Shown here: piece after piece, positions 1 to 8,156 of the stretch
Position numbering within the stretch: the stretch's first letter is position 1
How the letters are laid out: every line of letters starts with the position of its first letter
Assembly (NCBI GenBank): GCA_000830315.1
Contig: CP010426.1
Coordinates: forward strand, 713,986-777,985
Reading direction: 5' to 3'
Length of the DNA stretch: 64,000 nt
DNA from: an archaeon GW2011_AR20
GTDB taxonomy: Archaea; Nanobdellota; Nanobdellia; SCGC-AAA011-G17; GW2011-AR20
Translations under genes and position numbers: made by a program
The notes under the pieces: generated by a model
The model's database searches: none
What the model was told of the DNA's origin: nothing
Seen by the model: the letters and a program-made list of their open reading frames with translations, nothing else

Positions 1-2
1 TG

Positions 3-593
3 GATAAAAAAGAATTAAGAAAATTAGATCCAAAGATAAAAATAATTGATGTAACCGGCATGTCTATTGGACCACAAACATTTGATTTAGTCGATATATT
101 AAAGCACCCCGCAGCAGTAAATCCAGATGAGTATATGACAGAAGATACCCAGAGAAAGTTCGTAGAAAGTTTAGTGGAAAAATATAGGGCCAAAACATTT
201 GAGGTACTATCCAGTAAATATGAATTTAAAAATGGATCTGGTAAAATTAAGAAAAGCCTTGATTTTCTGGCATTATTTTATATCTCAAATATTTATCGCG
301 ATATAAGGGCAAAGGCAAAATCAATTCTCCTACAATCCAAACATAAAGAATTATATAGCATATATACTCAATTAAATCCAAAATACGATTTATATGCCCC
401 CTGGTATTTAGCTGATCTGGGCCAGACATTGCGTTATTTAATATTAAACCGGGATTTCGAGGGAATATTTAAAGAAGACAGCTCTATAAATAAGAATTTA
501 TTAGAGCAAAGTTATGATATCCTAAGAAAGACTGTAGAGGGAATAGGGGATATTAACCCAATAGGGCTATCAAAACAGATAATCAAAAATTAA
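3..593 (+). CDS. hypothetical protein, probably cut by the left window edge
   Basis: The reading frame is open from the first bases of the window, and the first internal ATG is at 60. The true start may therefore lie outside, and residues before the ATG (ending KIKIIDVTG) look like ordinary protein. The 177 aa after that ATG are charged and mostly helical, with no signal peptide, no membrane segment and no motif I recognise. It ends at a TAA about 50 nt before the IF5B start, on the same strand, but a TATA-like element lies between, so it need not be cotranscribed with the translation genes. Confidence 0.55.
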   Translation, partial: DKKELRKLDPKIKIIDVTGMSIGPQTFDLVDILKHPAAVNPDEYMTEDTQRKFVESLVEKYRAKTFEVLSSKYEFKNGSGKIKKSLDFLALFYISNIYRDIRAKAKSILLQSKHKELYSIYTQLNPKYDLYAPWYLADLGQTLRYLILNRDFEGIFKEDSSINKNLLEQSYDILRKTVEGIGDINPIGLSKQIIKN

Positions 594-607
594 TCTTTTT
601 CCATAAT

Positions 608-617
608 CTTTATAAAC
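608..617 (+). promoter_or_regulatory. TATA box of the IF5B gene
   Basis: CTTTATAAAC lies about 35 bases before the infB ATG, with a weak GAGG ribosome-binding site just before the start. This is the usual archaeal spacing for a short leader. Confidence 0.5.
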
Positions 618-646
618 TAATTTTTTTCACTACTTAATGAGGAAAA

Positions 647-2362
647 ATGCTAAAAACCAGAAGCCTGAACTGCGTATTTGTCGGTCATGTTGATCATGGC
701 AAAACATCTTTGCTAGACAGAATCAGGGGAACAAATATTGCAAAGAATGAGCCTGGTTTAATAACACAGAGCATTTCAGCTTATAATATAGAATTAAAAA
801 CAATTGAAAAATTATGCGGGCATTTATTAAAAGATAAAAAGATTAAAATTCCAGGCATATTGGCAATAGACAGTCCAGGACATGCTGCTTTCACCAATTT
901 AAGAAAACGCGGGGGGAGTTTATCTGATATTGCGGTTTTGGTTGTTGATATAAACGAGGGATTTAAACCGCAGACTTTAGAAGCCCTGGAAATACTTAAA
1001 CAGTTTAAAACGCCTTTCATTGTTGCTGCCAATAAGATTGATCTGATTAACGGCTATCAAAGCAGGGATAAAATTTTAATCCAGAATATTAATGAGCAAA
1101 ATATAAACGTTAAAAAAGTCCTTGATGGAAAAGTATACAGATTAGTTGAAAAATTCTATGAACTCGGATTTGAAAGCGAAAGATTTGACCGTGTTACAGA
1201 TTTTAGCAAACAGATTGCGATTGTTCCTTTAAGCGCCAAGACAGGAGATGGAATTCCTGAATTGTTGATGATGCTTGTTGGTTTAGCGCAGAAATTCCTG
1301 GAAAAAGAATTACAAATTGAAGTGGACAAACCTGGAAAGGGCACAATACTAGAAATAAAGGATGAAAAGGGATTCGGAAAAACCTTAGATGTAATCTTAT
1401 ACGATGGGAAAATAAAAGAAGGAGATAAAATAATTACAACTAATATCAATGAGATCATAGAAACTAAAATCCGTGGTTTATTCAAACTAGAAGGGAAAAA
1501 ATTCATAAAAGCAAGGGAAGTTAATGCCGCCTCTGCCATAAAAATATTTGCACCTGGGTTAGACGAAGCAATTGCAGGAATGCCATTGAGGGTTGCGAAT
1601 GAGGATATTGAGAAATTAAAAAAGGAAATTAAGCAGGAAATAGAGGAAGTTTTAATTGAAACAGATAAAGCGGGGATAATTGTAAAGGCAGAGTCTCTTG
1701 GAAGTCTAGAAGCACTAATATTTTTATTAAGGGAAAAAAACATCAGGATTAAGAGGGCGGGGATAGGAGAAATCGGCAAGAAGGACATTCTAGATGCCAA
1801 ATCTGATAAAGACGAGGTAAATCATGTAATTTTGGGATTTAATGTTGACGAAGTCAAGGACAATGAAGTAAAGGTAATCTCAGGAAATATCATTTATAAA
1901 ATACTGGAGGATTTTGAATCATGGCTGCTGAATAAAAGCAAGGATATTGAACTGAAAAAATTAGGGAAAATAATAAGACCATTTAAATTCAAATTCATGC
2001 CGGGATATATTTTCAGGCAAAGCAATCCTGCTGTTTTTGGTGCAGATATTTTACTTGGCGTTTTGAAAACAAATGTTGCATTAATCAGGAATGATGGAAT
2101 ATTATTTCCCGAAGTCAGGCAAATACAGCACGAAGGCAAGTCATTAAACGAGGCAGAGCATGGAAAGCAAGTAGCTGTTTCAATACAGGGGGTAGTTGTC
2201 GGAAGGCAGATTAATGAGGGAGAAGTTTTTTATTCAGATATGTCAGAAGATAATTTCAGGAAGTTAAAGGAAATGAAAAAGCTTTTAAACAATGATGAAA
2301 TCCAAGCTCTGAAAGAAATAGCTGAAATAAAAAGAAAACACAATACATTATGGGGAGCTTAA
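647..2362 (+). CDS. infB: archaeal translation initiation factor IF-2 (aIF5B)
   Basis: GTPase that helps join ribosomal subunits and place initiator tRNA in the cytoplasm. At 571 aa it has the compact archaeal/eukaryotic length. The P-loop GHVDHGKTS is at residues 13-21, the G3 motif DSPGH near residue 76 and the G4 motif NKID near 128. Beta-barrel domain II, a middle domain and the C-terminal second barrel (FRQSNPAVFGADILLGVL) follow. The stop is directly followed by the S6e start, so the two are translationally coupled; this grouping of IF5B, S6e and eIF2-gamma is common in archaea. A GAGG precedes the ATG. Confidence 0.96.
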   Translation: MLKTRSLNCVFVGHVDHGKTSLLDRIRGTNIAKNEPGLITQSISAYNIELKTIEKLCGHLLKDKKIKIPGILAIDSPGHAAFTNLRKRGGSLSDIAVLVVDINEGFKPQTLEALEILKQFKTPFIVAANKIDLINGYQSRDKILIQNINEQNINVKKVLDGKVYRLVEKFYELGFESERFDRVTDFSKQIAIVPLSAKTGDGIPELLMMLVGLAQKFLEKELQIEVDKPGKGTILEIKDEKGFGKTLDVILYDGKIKEGDKIITTNINEIIETKIRGLFKLEGKKFIKAREVNAASAIKIFAPGLDEAIAGMPLRVANEDIEKLKKEIKQEIEEVLIETDKAGIIVKAESLGSLEALIFLLREKNIRIKRAGIGEIGKKDILDAKSDKDEVNHVILGFNVDEVKDNEVKVISGNIIYKILEDFESWLLNKSKDIELKKLGKIIRPFKFKFMPGYIFRQSNPAVFGADILLGVLKTNVALIRNDGILFPEVRQIQHEGKSLNEAEHGKQVAVSIQGVVVGRQINEGEVFYSDMSEDNFRKLKEMKKLLNNDEIQALKEIAEIKRKHNTLWGA

Positions 2363-2812
2363 ATGCCAGAATTTAAAATTGTCATAAGCGAAAAGGGAAA
2401 AAGTTACTCTAAAACCTTAACTAGCGGGGAAAGTGAATCCTTGTTAGGAAAAAAGATAAAAGATAAAGTAGAGGGCAGCCATGTTGGACTTAAAGGATAT
2501 GAGTTTGATATTACAGGCGGGAGTGATAAAGAAGGTTTTCCAATGAGGCACGATGTAGAGGGGCTAGTAAGAAAAAAAATATTTGTCAGTAAAGGCCAAA
2601 CTGGGACAAGATTAAAGATAAAAGGCGTAAGAATAAGAAAAGCAGTTGCAAGCAATATAATTACAAATAATATTTCTCAAGTTAATCTAAAGGTTGTTAA
2701 GACAGGGCAGAAGGCCTTAGACGAAATTTTTGGCAAAACACCAAAAGAAGAGGTTAAGGCAGAAGAGAAGACAGAAACACAAGCAGCACCTAAAGTTGAA
2801 AATAAAGAATAA
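2363..2812 (+). CDS. rps6e: 30S ribosomal protein S6e
   Basis: Small-subunit protein found only in archaea and eukaryotes. It has the S6e core: FKIVISEKGKSYSKTL at the N-terminus and ITGGSDKEGFPMRHDV in the middle, then RIRKAVASNII. The last 25 residues are a low-complexity Glu/Lys tail. At 149 aa it is close to the usual archaeal length (125-150). Its ATG abuts the infB stop with no spacer. Confidence 0.95.
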   Translation: MPEFKIVISEKGKSYSKTLTSGESESLLGKKIKDKVEGSHVGLKGYEFDITGGSDKEGFPMRHDVEGLVRKKIFVSKGQTGTRLKIKGVRIRKAVASNIITNNISQVNLKVVKTGQKALDEIFGKTPKEEVKAEEKTETQAAPKVENKE

Positions 2813-2813
2813 A

Positions 2814-2821
2814 TTTATAAA
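2814..2821 (+). promoter_or_regulatory. TATA box of the eIF2-gamma gene
   Basis: TTTATAAA overlaps the end of the S6e region and lies about 27-31 bases before the eIF2-gamma ATG at 2845. That is the spacing expected for a leaderless archaeal transcript. Confidence 0.55.
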
Positions 2822-2844
2822 CGCTTTTTCTAAGATTTTAATTA

Positions 2845-4074
2845 ATGGTAAGAAAGAAAGCAGAAGAAACTTTTGTACAGCCTGACATAAATATTGGATT
2901 GGTTGGTCATGTCGACCACGGTAAAACAACCCTAGTTGAACGTTTAAGCGGGAAATTTACAGATACTCATTCAGAAGAACTCAAAAGGGGAATTACAATA
3001 AGATTAGGTTATGCTGATTTCTCTATTTATAATTGCAAAGAACATGGTTTTGGGACAAAAAAACAATGTGATGAATGCAAGTTCCAGAGAAAAATTTCAT
3101 TGATAGACGCTCCTGGCCACGAAACACTAATGGCAACCATGCTTTCCGGGGCTTCTATAATGGACGGGGCTTTATTATTGGTAGCAGCAAACGAAAAATG
3201 CCCTCAGCCGCAGACCAGGGAACATTTAACAGCCTTGGAGATTATAGGGGTAAATCAAATTATCATCGTACAGAATAAAATAGATTTAGTCGCAAAAGAA
3301 GATGCTCTAAAAAATTACAGGGAAATAAAAAATTTTGTAAAGGGAACAATAGCAGAGGATGCTCCAATAATTCCAATAAGCGCACAGCACAATGTTAATA
3401 TTGATGTCTTAATAAAAACAATCCAGGATATAATTAAAACTCCGAAGAAAGATGTTACAAAAGAGCCGTTATTTTTTATTGCCAGAAGTTTTGACGTTAA
3501 CAAACCAGGAACCAGCATAGATGATTTAAAAGGAGGCGTATTAGGGGGGGCATTAAAACAAGGGGTTCTTAAAAAAGATGAAGAAATCGAGATACGTCCT
3601 GGATTAAAAAAAGAATTTCAGGGAAAGGTTACATGGCAGCCTATATTCACTTCTATAGAAAACCTGATGTCCGGCGGCGGGGCAGTAAAAGAATTGCATC
3701 CTGGAGGAAGTGCAGGAATATTAACAAAACTAGATCCTAGATTAATCAAAGCAGACTCATTAACCGGAAATGTTGTGGGATTAAAGGGCAAAATGCCCCA
3801 ACTCTACAATGAATTTGACCTCCAGCAGCATTTATTAAAAAGAGTTGTTGGAAGCAAAGACGAATTAGTTGTAGAGCCAATTAAAAAAGGGGAAATATTA
3901 ATGTTGAATGTTAATTCTGCTGCCACAGTTGGAACAGTGGTTGAATTAAAGAAAAATGTAATCCATATAAAATTAAAGCTGCCTGTATGCTGCAATCTGA
4001 CAGATAGAATTACATTATCAAGGAGAATTGGGACAAGATGGAGATTAATAGGACATGCTGAGATCATAAAGTAA
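2845..4074 (+). CDS. eif2g: translation initiation factor aIF2 gamma subunit
   Basis: GTP-binding core subunit of the heterotrimer that carries initiator Met-tRNA to the small subunit. P-loop GHVDHGKTT, switch II DAPGHETLMATML and NKIDLV are all present. The gamma-specific zinc knuckle (Cys and His pairs in CKEHGF and CDEC, around residues 60-75) is intact. At 409 aa it is full length. The start is supported by a TATA box 27-31 bases upstream (leaderless). The alpha and beta subunits are not in this window. Confidence 0.97.
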   Translation: MVRKKAEETFVQPDINIGLVGHVDHGKTTLVERLSGKFTDTHSEELKRGITIRLGYADFSIYNCKEHGFGTKKQCDECKFQRKISLIDAPGHETLMATMLSGASIMDGALLLVAANEKCPQPQTREHLTALEIIGVNQIIIVQNKIDLVAKEDALKNYREIKNFVKGTIAEDAPIIPISAQHNVNIDVLIKTIQDIIKTPKKDVTKEPLFFIARSFDVNKPGTSIDDLKGGVLGGALKQGVLKKDEEIEIRPGLKKEFQGKVTWQPIFTSIENLMSGGGAVKELHPGGSAGILTKLDPRLIKADSLTGNVVGLKGKMPQLYNEFDLQQHLLKRVVGSKDELVVEPIKKGEILMLNVNSAATVGTVVELKKNVIHIKLKLPVCCNLTDRITLSRRIGTRWRLIGHAEIIK

Positions 4075-4105
4075 GGTTTATATTTATTTCTGTTGTTTTT
4101 ATTTT

Positions 4106-5152
4106 ATGAGTAGATTAGAAAGAGGGTTTTGGGATAATAAGGACAGATTAGTAAGAAAATTAGGGTTAAGTGAACCAACAAATGAAAGAGAGTATTACCA
4201 GCAGGAAGCTTTCTTAAAAAGGCTGTATCAGAATAAAAAACCGCATGAATCTGCAGAAAATTATGTTAGAAATTTGCTTGGTTTAAGGGATAGCAGAGTT
4301 AATGGACACGGTTCAGATACAATAGACAATAGTTTTAGCCCCCCGATTCATTATGAAATTAAATCTTCTATAGAAAACGTGCTCATCCCAAATACGCAAT
4401 TCTATCATGAGGATAACTCAAGACATTATATAATTGCAGTAAAAAGGGAGGATAAGCTAAGCACATTTGAATTTGTCCGGAGAGGGGGCAAAAAGAAAAA
4501 AGTCATCAGGAACATTACACCAGAAGATTTATTATTGTTTGACTTTGGGGATATTTTTATCCTGCCGCTGGAAGCAGTTAAAGAGCACTATTTATTTCAA
4601 AGAACAAAGAAATTAATAAAAGATAATGAAAAATACATTGGAAAGAGGTGGAAAGATTACCATAATCTTTCAACATTCATGACAGGAGACTCTAAAAAAG
4701 AACTACAGGAAATAATAAACAGGCAAAAAAATGGTGATAGCATAAGTCATGAAGACAGAATTTTTGTTCCTTTAACCTTTGCACAGGCTGCAGAAATTAT
4801 AATGGGTTATGGAGAGCACCACCGTAATTTAATAAGAAGAAAGAGTTTTAACAGAAACTATGAATGGAGCGTAATAAATGGTCCAGTGCTAAATACAAAT
4901 AAACTTTCAAAGATACTTATGATGGACTATGACACCAAAGTTATTGATGAGATCATAAAAAGATTAACAGAAAAAATAAGCGGAAAAACAAGGATTGAAT
5001 TAATTAACGAGATTAAAGGAAAAAGAAATTTACTTTATCAGGAATTGCAGAATAAGAAAAATGACTGGAATTTTGAAGAAGATGGAAATTTAGAAAAAAA
5101 ATTAATTGCTTTAAGTAAATGGCAGAATTATGAGGAGAATTTATTTTCATGA
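4106..5152 (+). CDS. putative PD-(D/E)XK-fold nuclease, restriction-endonuclease-like
   Basis: 348-aa soluble protein of unknown family. Residues around 88-105 read GHGSDTID, then HYEIKSS, giving the Asp...Glu-x-Lys spacing of the PD-(D/E)XK nuclease fold; predicted beta strands continue with RHYIIAVKRED. The C-terminal half is helical and basic. The TGA stop overlaps the ATG of the following HhH-GPD gene (ATGA), so the two form an operon that looks like a nuclease/glycosylase DNA-processing pair. A TATA box (GGTTTATATTT, 4075-4085) suits a near-leaderless start. Nuclease activity is inferred from the motif only. Confidence 0.5.
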   Translation: MSRLERGFWDNKDRLVRKLGLSEPTNEREYYQQEAFLKRLYQNKKPHESAENYVRNLLGLRDSRVNGHGSDTIDNSFSPPIHYEIKSSIENVLIPNTQFYHEDNSRHYIIAVKREDKLSTFEFVRRGGKKKKVIRNITPEDLLLFDFGDIFILPLEAVKEHYLFQRTKKLIKDNEKYIGKRWKDYHNLSTFMTGDSKKELQEIINRQKNGDSISHEDRIFVPLTFAQAAEIIMGYGEHHRNLIRRKSFNRNYEWSVINGPVLNTNKLSKILMMDYDTKVIDEIIKRLTEKISGKTRIELINEIKGKRNLLYQELQNKKNDWNFEEDGNLEKKLIALSKWQNYEENLFS

Positions 5153-5937
5153 TTAAAGAAATTCTAGATTATGAGATAGAGGAAGCAAGAAAAATACTAT
5201 ATGATCAAAGGGTTCCAGAATTAAATCAAGAAAGTGCTTTAGAAAGTTTATTATTTTGTATAGCTGGTCAAGTTTCATTATGAGAGCCAAGCGTTAGATT
5301 CATTAGAAATTTAAGAAAATATTCATATCATAACGATGCTGATTCAATGTATAAAGTAGCAAGTTTTAAAATTTTAAGTGATAAATATTTAGTTAACTTA
5401 GCGGCTCAAGAAAGTGGAATAAGATTTTCTAAACATGGGAGATTTGAAAGTTCAATAGATTATTTTTTAAAAACAAATCATGAATTCTGGAAAGAAATTC
5501 CAAATGCAGATATTAATCTAAGAGAAGAATATGTTAACCATAATAGTACTAAAAGAATAAGATGGGTTGGAAGAAAAACATTTTCATTATGGCACCAGTT
5601 TTTAGGCGGAAAAGAATTGCTTGCATTAGACGTGTGGGTAATGAAAAGGTTGAATAAACTTGGGATAGAAATTGATGAGGATTATATTATTCCAAAAAGG
5701 CGAACTCCAAAAAGCCAAAAAAATCGTCTTACTCCAAGCAAGGAAGATTATTTAAGAATTGAAAGAGAAGCTTATGAAATATTTTCGCAAGACAAGAGAT
5801 TTTTATTGCCGAATGAAAGAGTTGATATGACCTTGGTGGATGCTGTTTTGTGGTGGAAGGGTGCAAATCGCGGCAGTTTAAACCAGTACAAGTTGTTTGA
5901 TAACGGTTCAACATTTCCTTATTCAAAGAAGCATTAA
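5149..5937 (+). pseudogene. HhH-GPD DNA glycosylase gene interrupted by in-frame TGA
   Basis: Reading from ATG 5149 gives 44 codons (MIKEILDYEIEEARK..., FCIAGQVSL), then TGA at 5281-5283, then EPSVRFIRNLRKY continuing in the same frame to the stop at 5937. Translated through, it is a ~262-aa Nth/Ogg-type glycosylase. WVGRKT supplies the catalytic Lys, LALDVWV the catalytic Asp, and an upstream helix matches the family N-terminus. Upstream, TGA terminates the overlapping nuclease gene, so TGA is a normal stop in this genome. A TGG-to-TGA nonsense mutation is the simplest reading; a restart at ATG 5347 would give 196 aa lacking the N-terminal helices. Function if intact: base-excision repair or restriction of modified bases. 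Confidence 0.7.
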
Positions 5938-5994
5938 TTTTAGCGTTAAATTTTTAAAGAGATACCAATTCCAAAGTCTGGGGGATTTGATAAA

Positions 5995-7560
5995 ATGAGG
6001 GTAAGAAGCGCATCATATGTTGGTTCTAATTGGAGGGCCATAACATTTTACTCAGAAGATGCAGATGTATACAAGCTTACTCCTCCGAGCATAAGGCAAC
6101 ATGCAAAACACATTGCCCATGTACAGTATTCTTACGGAAGGGTTAACAGGGGATTAGATGTCTATCTTTTAAACCATAATAATGCCCCGCATAATCATCT
6201 AAATATCAAAAAAATAGTAAGATTCTACGGTGTTCAAGATGAAAAGATTGATACAAATCAGAATATTAAATATGAACTATTAAATTCAATAAAAGGAACG
6301 CAATTAGAAACAGAATTGGTGCATATTTTAAGGTCTGATATTGGCATATTTTGTGAGAATCCTGCTGCTGAGAAATTTAGTGAAAAAAAATATTCTGATG
6401 TTATTTTTCCTGTAACAAAGATAAGACTAAATCACCCTAAAATCTATATAACCTCGGGGAAGCATGACTATGTAAAATCGTGTCTTTATCGCGGAAACCT
6501 TGATTTTTCTACTGCGGACAGCAAATGCATAGCTGGCTTTGTTCCAGGCGATAGTCTGGGATTAAAATCGTCATTTGACGGAGAAAATTTCATAAACTTC
6601 TTTGACTCATTTTTGGATGAATGCATGTATTGTTATGCAGGTTACCAGCATGATGCTCCTTTTCCAAAAACCCTCATAGAAATAGATAAAGATAAGTTGG
6701 AAGATGAATTAAGAAACGGAAGGGTTGATGGAAATGAAATTAATCAACTTATAAAGGTATTAAGATTGGGCAAGAGAACTGAAGTCGGATCGATTTACAC
6801 AAGAAAACAATTATTTGATACTCTAGAAACAATTCTCAGAACAGGAACGCACGCTGTAATGCCGACAAAGTCTTTGGAGTTTAACAAAGATATTGCTGAT
6901 TTATTTAAGAAATCAGGATCTTCAATATTATACAGCGAGGGGGATTATGAAAACGTTCAAACAGGATTAGTAATGCATGGTCATACACAGGAATTTAGGA
7001 AAGAGCAATCAAGATTATACAGGGAAGCAGGAGTCAAGACAGGATTTTTTTTATTGATCAATGCTCCGCAATCCCCAACATCTGCAAATTTAGAATTAAT
7101 AGAGTATTCAAAAAAACATGATTTGGTTGTGCAGTTATTGCCAATAAGGATACCTTCAAGGGAAGTTGCATATCTTATGCTGGGAAAAAACTGGGAAGAT
7201 TTAAAGGGCAATGTTATGCAAAGCAATCTTAATGGGGAGACAGGAGAAGGAGGATATATCCTGACAGGAAATGGTTTTTTAACGCCGAAATTTATTCATC
7301 CCGAATGGCTAAAGCTTATTGGTAATAATAAAGGTTTGTCTATCGGGCATGATCCAGATGAAGCAGATGTTAGAATGTGCCATCATCATCCAACTGGAAA
7401 CCATAAGGCCATAGAATATTGCGGAGGCTGCATTATGGGAAAAGTCGGAATAAAAGAAGTTAAAGAAACCAAAGTTATATATACAAAGAAACCGAAAAGA
7501 AGAAAATCCATGAGAGACCAGCATAAAATGGAATTTTTGGATCATAATCAAGATGTTTAA
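5995..7560 (+). CDS. TIM-barrel protein resembling SPL-type radical SAM enzymes, cluster motif incomplete
   Basis: 521 aa. The centre reads ECMYCYAG, as in the CxxxCxYCY cluster motif of spore-photoproduct-lyase-like radical SAM proteins, but the first Cys position is Phe. The following 200 residues alternate strand and helix like a partial TIM barrel (MPTKSLEFNKDIADLFKKSG; GVKTGFFLLINAP). The C-terminus adds MCHHHP and YCGGC, possible metal ligands, then a very basic tail. An SD-like GGGGGAT precedes the ATG. It overlaps the next gene by 8 bases. I do not recognise the exact family, and enzymatic function is uncertain. Confidence 0.45.
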   Translation: MRVRSASYVGSNWRAITFYSEDADVYKLTPPSIRQHAKHIAHVQYSYGRVNRGLDVYLLNHNNAPHNHLNIKKIVRFYGVQDEKIDTNQNIKYELLNSIKGTQLETELVHILRSDIGIFCENPAAEKFSEKKYSDVIFPVTKIRLNHPKIYITSGKHDYVKSCLYRGNLDFSTADSKCIAGFVPGDSLGLKSSFDGENFINFFDSFLDECMYCYAGYQHDAPFPKTLIEIDKDKLEDELRNGRVDGNEINQLIKVLRLGKRTEVGSIYTRKQLFDTLETILRTGTHAVMPTKSLEFNKDIADLFKKSGSSILYSEGDYENVQTGLVMHGHTQEFRKEQSRLYREAGVKTGFFLLINAPQSPTSANLELIEYSKKHDLVVQLLPIRIPSREVAYLMLGKNWEDLKGNVMQSNLNGETGEGGYILTGNGFLTPKFIHPEWLKLIGNNKGLSIGHDPDEADVRMCHHHPTGNHKAIEYCGGCIMGKVGIKEVKETKVIYTKKPKRRKSMRDQHKMEFLDHNQDV

Positions 7561-8152
7561 GAATTTCGAAACTTCAAGAACTGAAATCATTGACATAGCA
7601 AAAGCCTGGGTAGTTATTTCAGCTGCTTTCGCTATTGTATTAACCCGAGATAACTTATTTTCAGCGCAATTATTCTTCAATTTTCTGTTATCGGGTTTAA
7701 CAGTTGGAATCGGTTTCTTATTTCATGAATTAAGCCATAAAGTAATAGCCCAGAGATATGGTGCGATTGCAGAATTTCGTGCTTTTGACTACATGCTGCT
7801 ATTGGCATTGGCAATGAGTTTTTTAGGATTTGTATTTGCTGCTCCTGGCGCTGTAATGATTGCTGGTGGTCGCATTAATATTAAAAGAAACGGCTTAATT
7901 TCAGTAGCAGGACCAATAACAAATTTAGTTTTAGCTTTAATTTTCTTCTTTATAAGTATATTAAACTTAAGTTCTTGGGTAAATGTAGCAAGTCACTTTG
8001 GGATGTTAATCAATTCTTGGTTAGCTTTATTTAATATGATCCCATTTTGGAATTTTGATGGAAGAAAAGTATTTGTTTGGAATAAAGTAGTTTGGGTACT
8101 AATCGTTGTAATTGCAATTGGTTCTTACATCTTTTCTCTAAGGTTAATCTAA
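7553..8152 (+). CDS. site-2-protease-like membrane metallopeptidase (M50 family)
   Basis: Intramembrane zinc protease candidate of 199 aa. The active-site helix contains HELSH (HExxH) in a hydrophobic segment, and the partner motif NMIPFWNFDG (NxxPxxxxDG) lies near the C-terminus. Four to five hydrophobic segments fit the minimal M50 core with no PDZ or CBS domain. It starts 8 bases inside the preceding radical-SAM-like gene, so they are probably translated from one message. Convergent with gyrA, with only 4 bases between. Confidence 0.85.
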   Translation: MFKNFETSRTEIIDIAKAWVVISAAFAIVLTRDNLFSAQLFFNFLLSGLTVGIGFLFHELSHKVIAQRYGAIAEFRAFDYMLLLALAMSFLGFVFAAPGAVMIAGGRINIKRNGLISVAGPITNLVLALIFFFISILNLSSWVNVASHFGMLINSWLALFNMIPFWNFDGRKVFVWNKVVWVLIVVIAIGSYIFSLRLI

Positions 8153-8156
8153 TTAT

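Noticed and set aside
1156-1800. Long open frame opposite infB, and similar ones opposite gyrA, rpoA' and the M64 gene
   Set aside because: They are antisense shadows with Ser/Phe/Ile-rich composition, no ribosome-binding sites and no motifs, opposite strongly conserved genes.
5281-5283. TGA decoded as Trp or selenocysteine genome-wide
   Set aside because: TGA is the plain stop of several genes here (ends at 5152, 32003, 43475, 52032), and no SECIS-like element or Sec gene is visible. Nonsense mutation is simpler.
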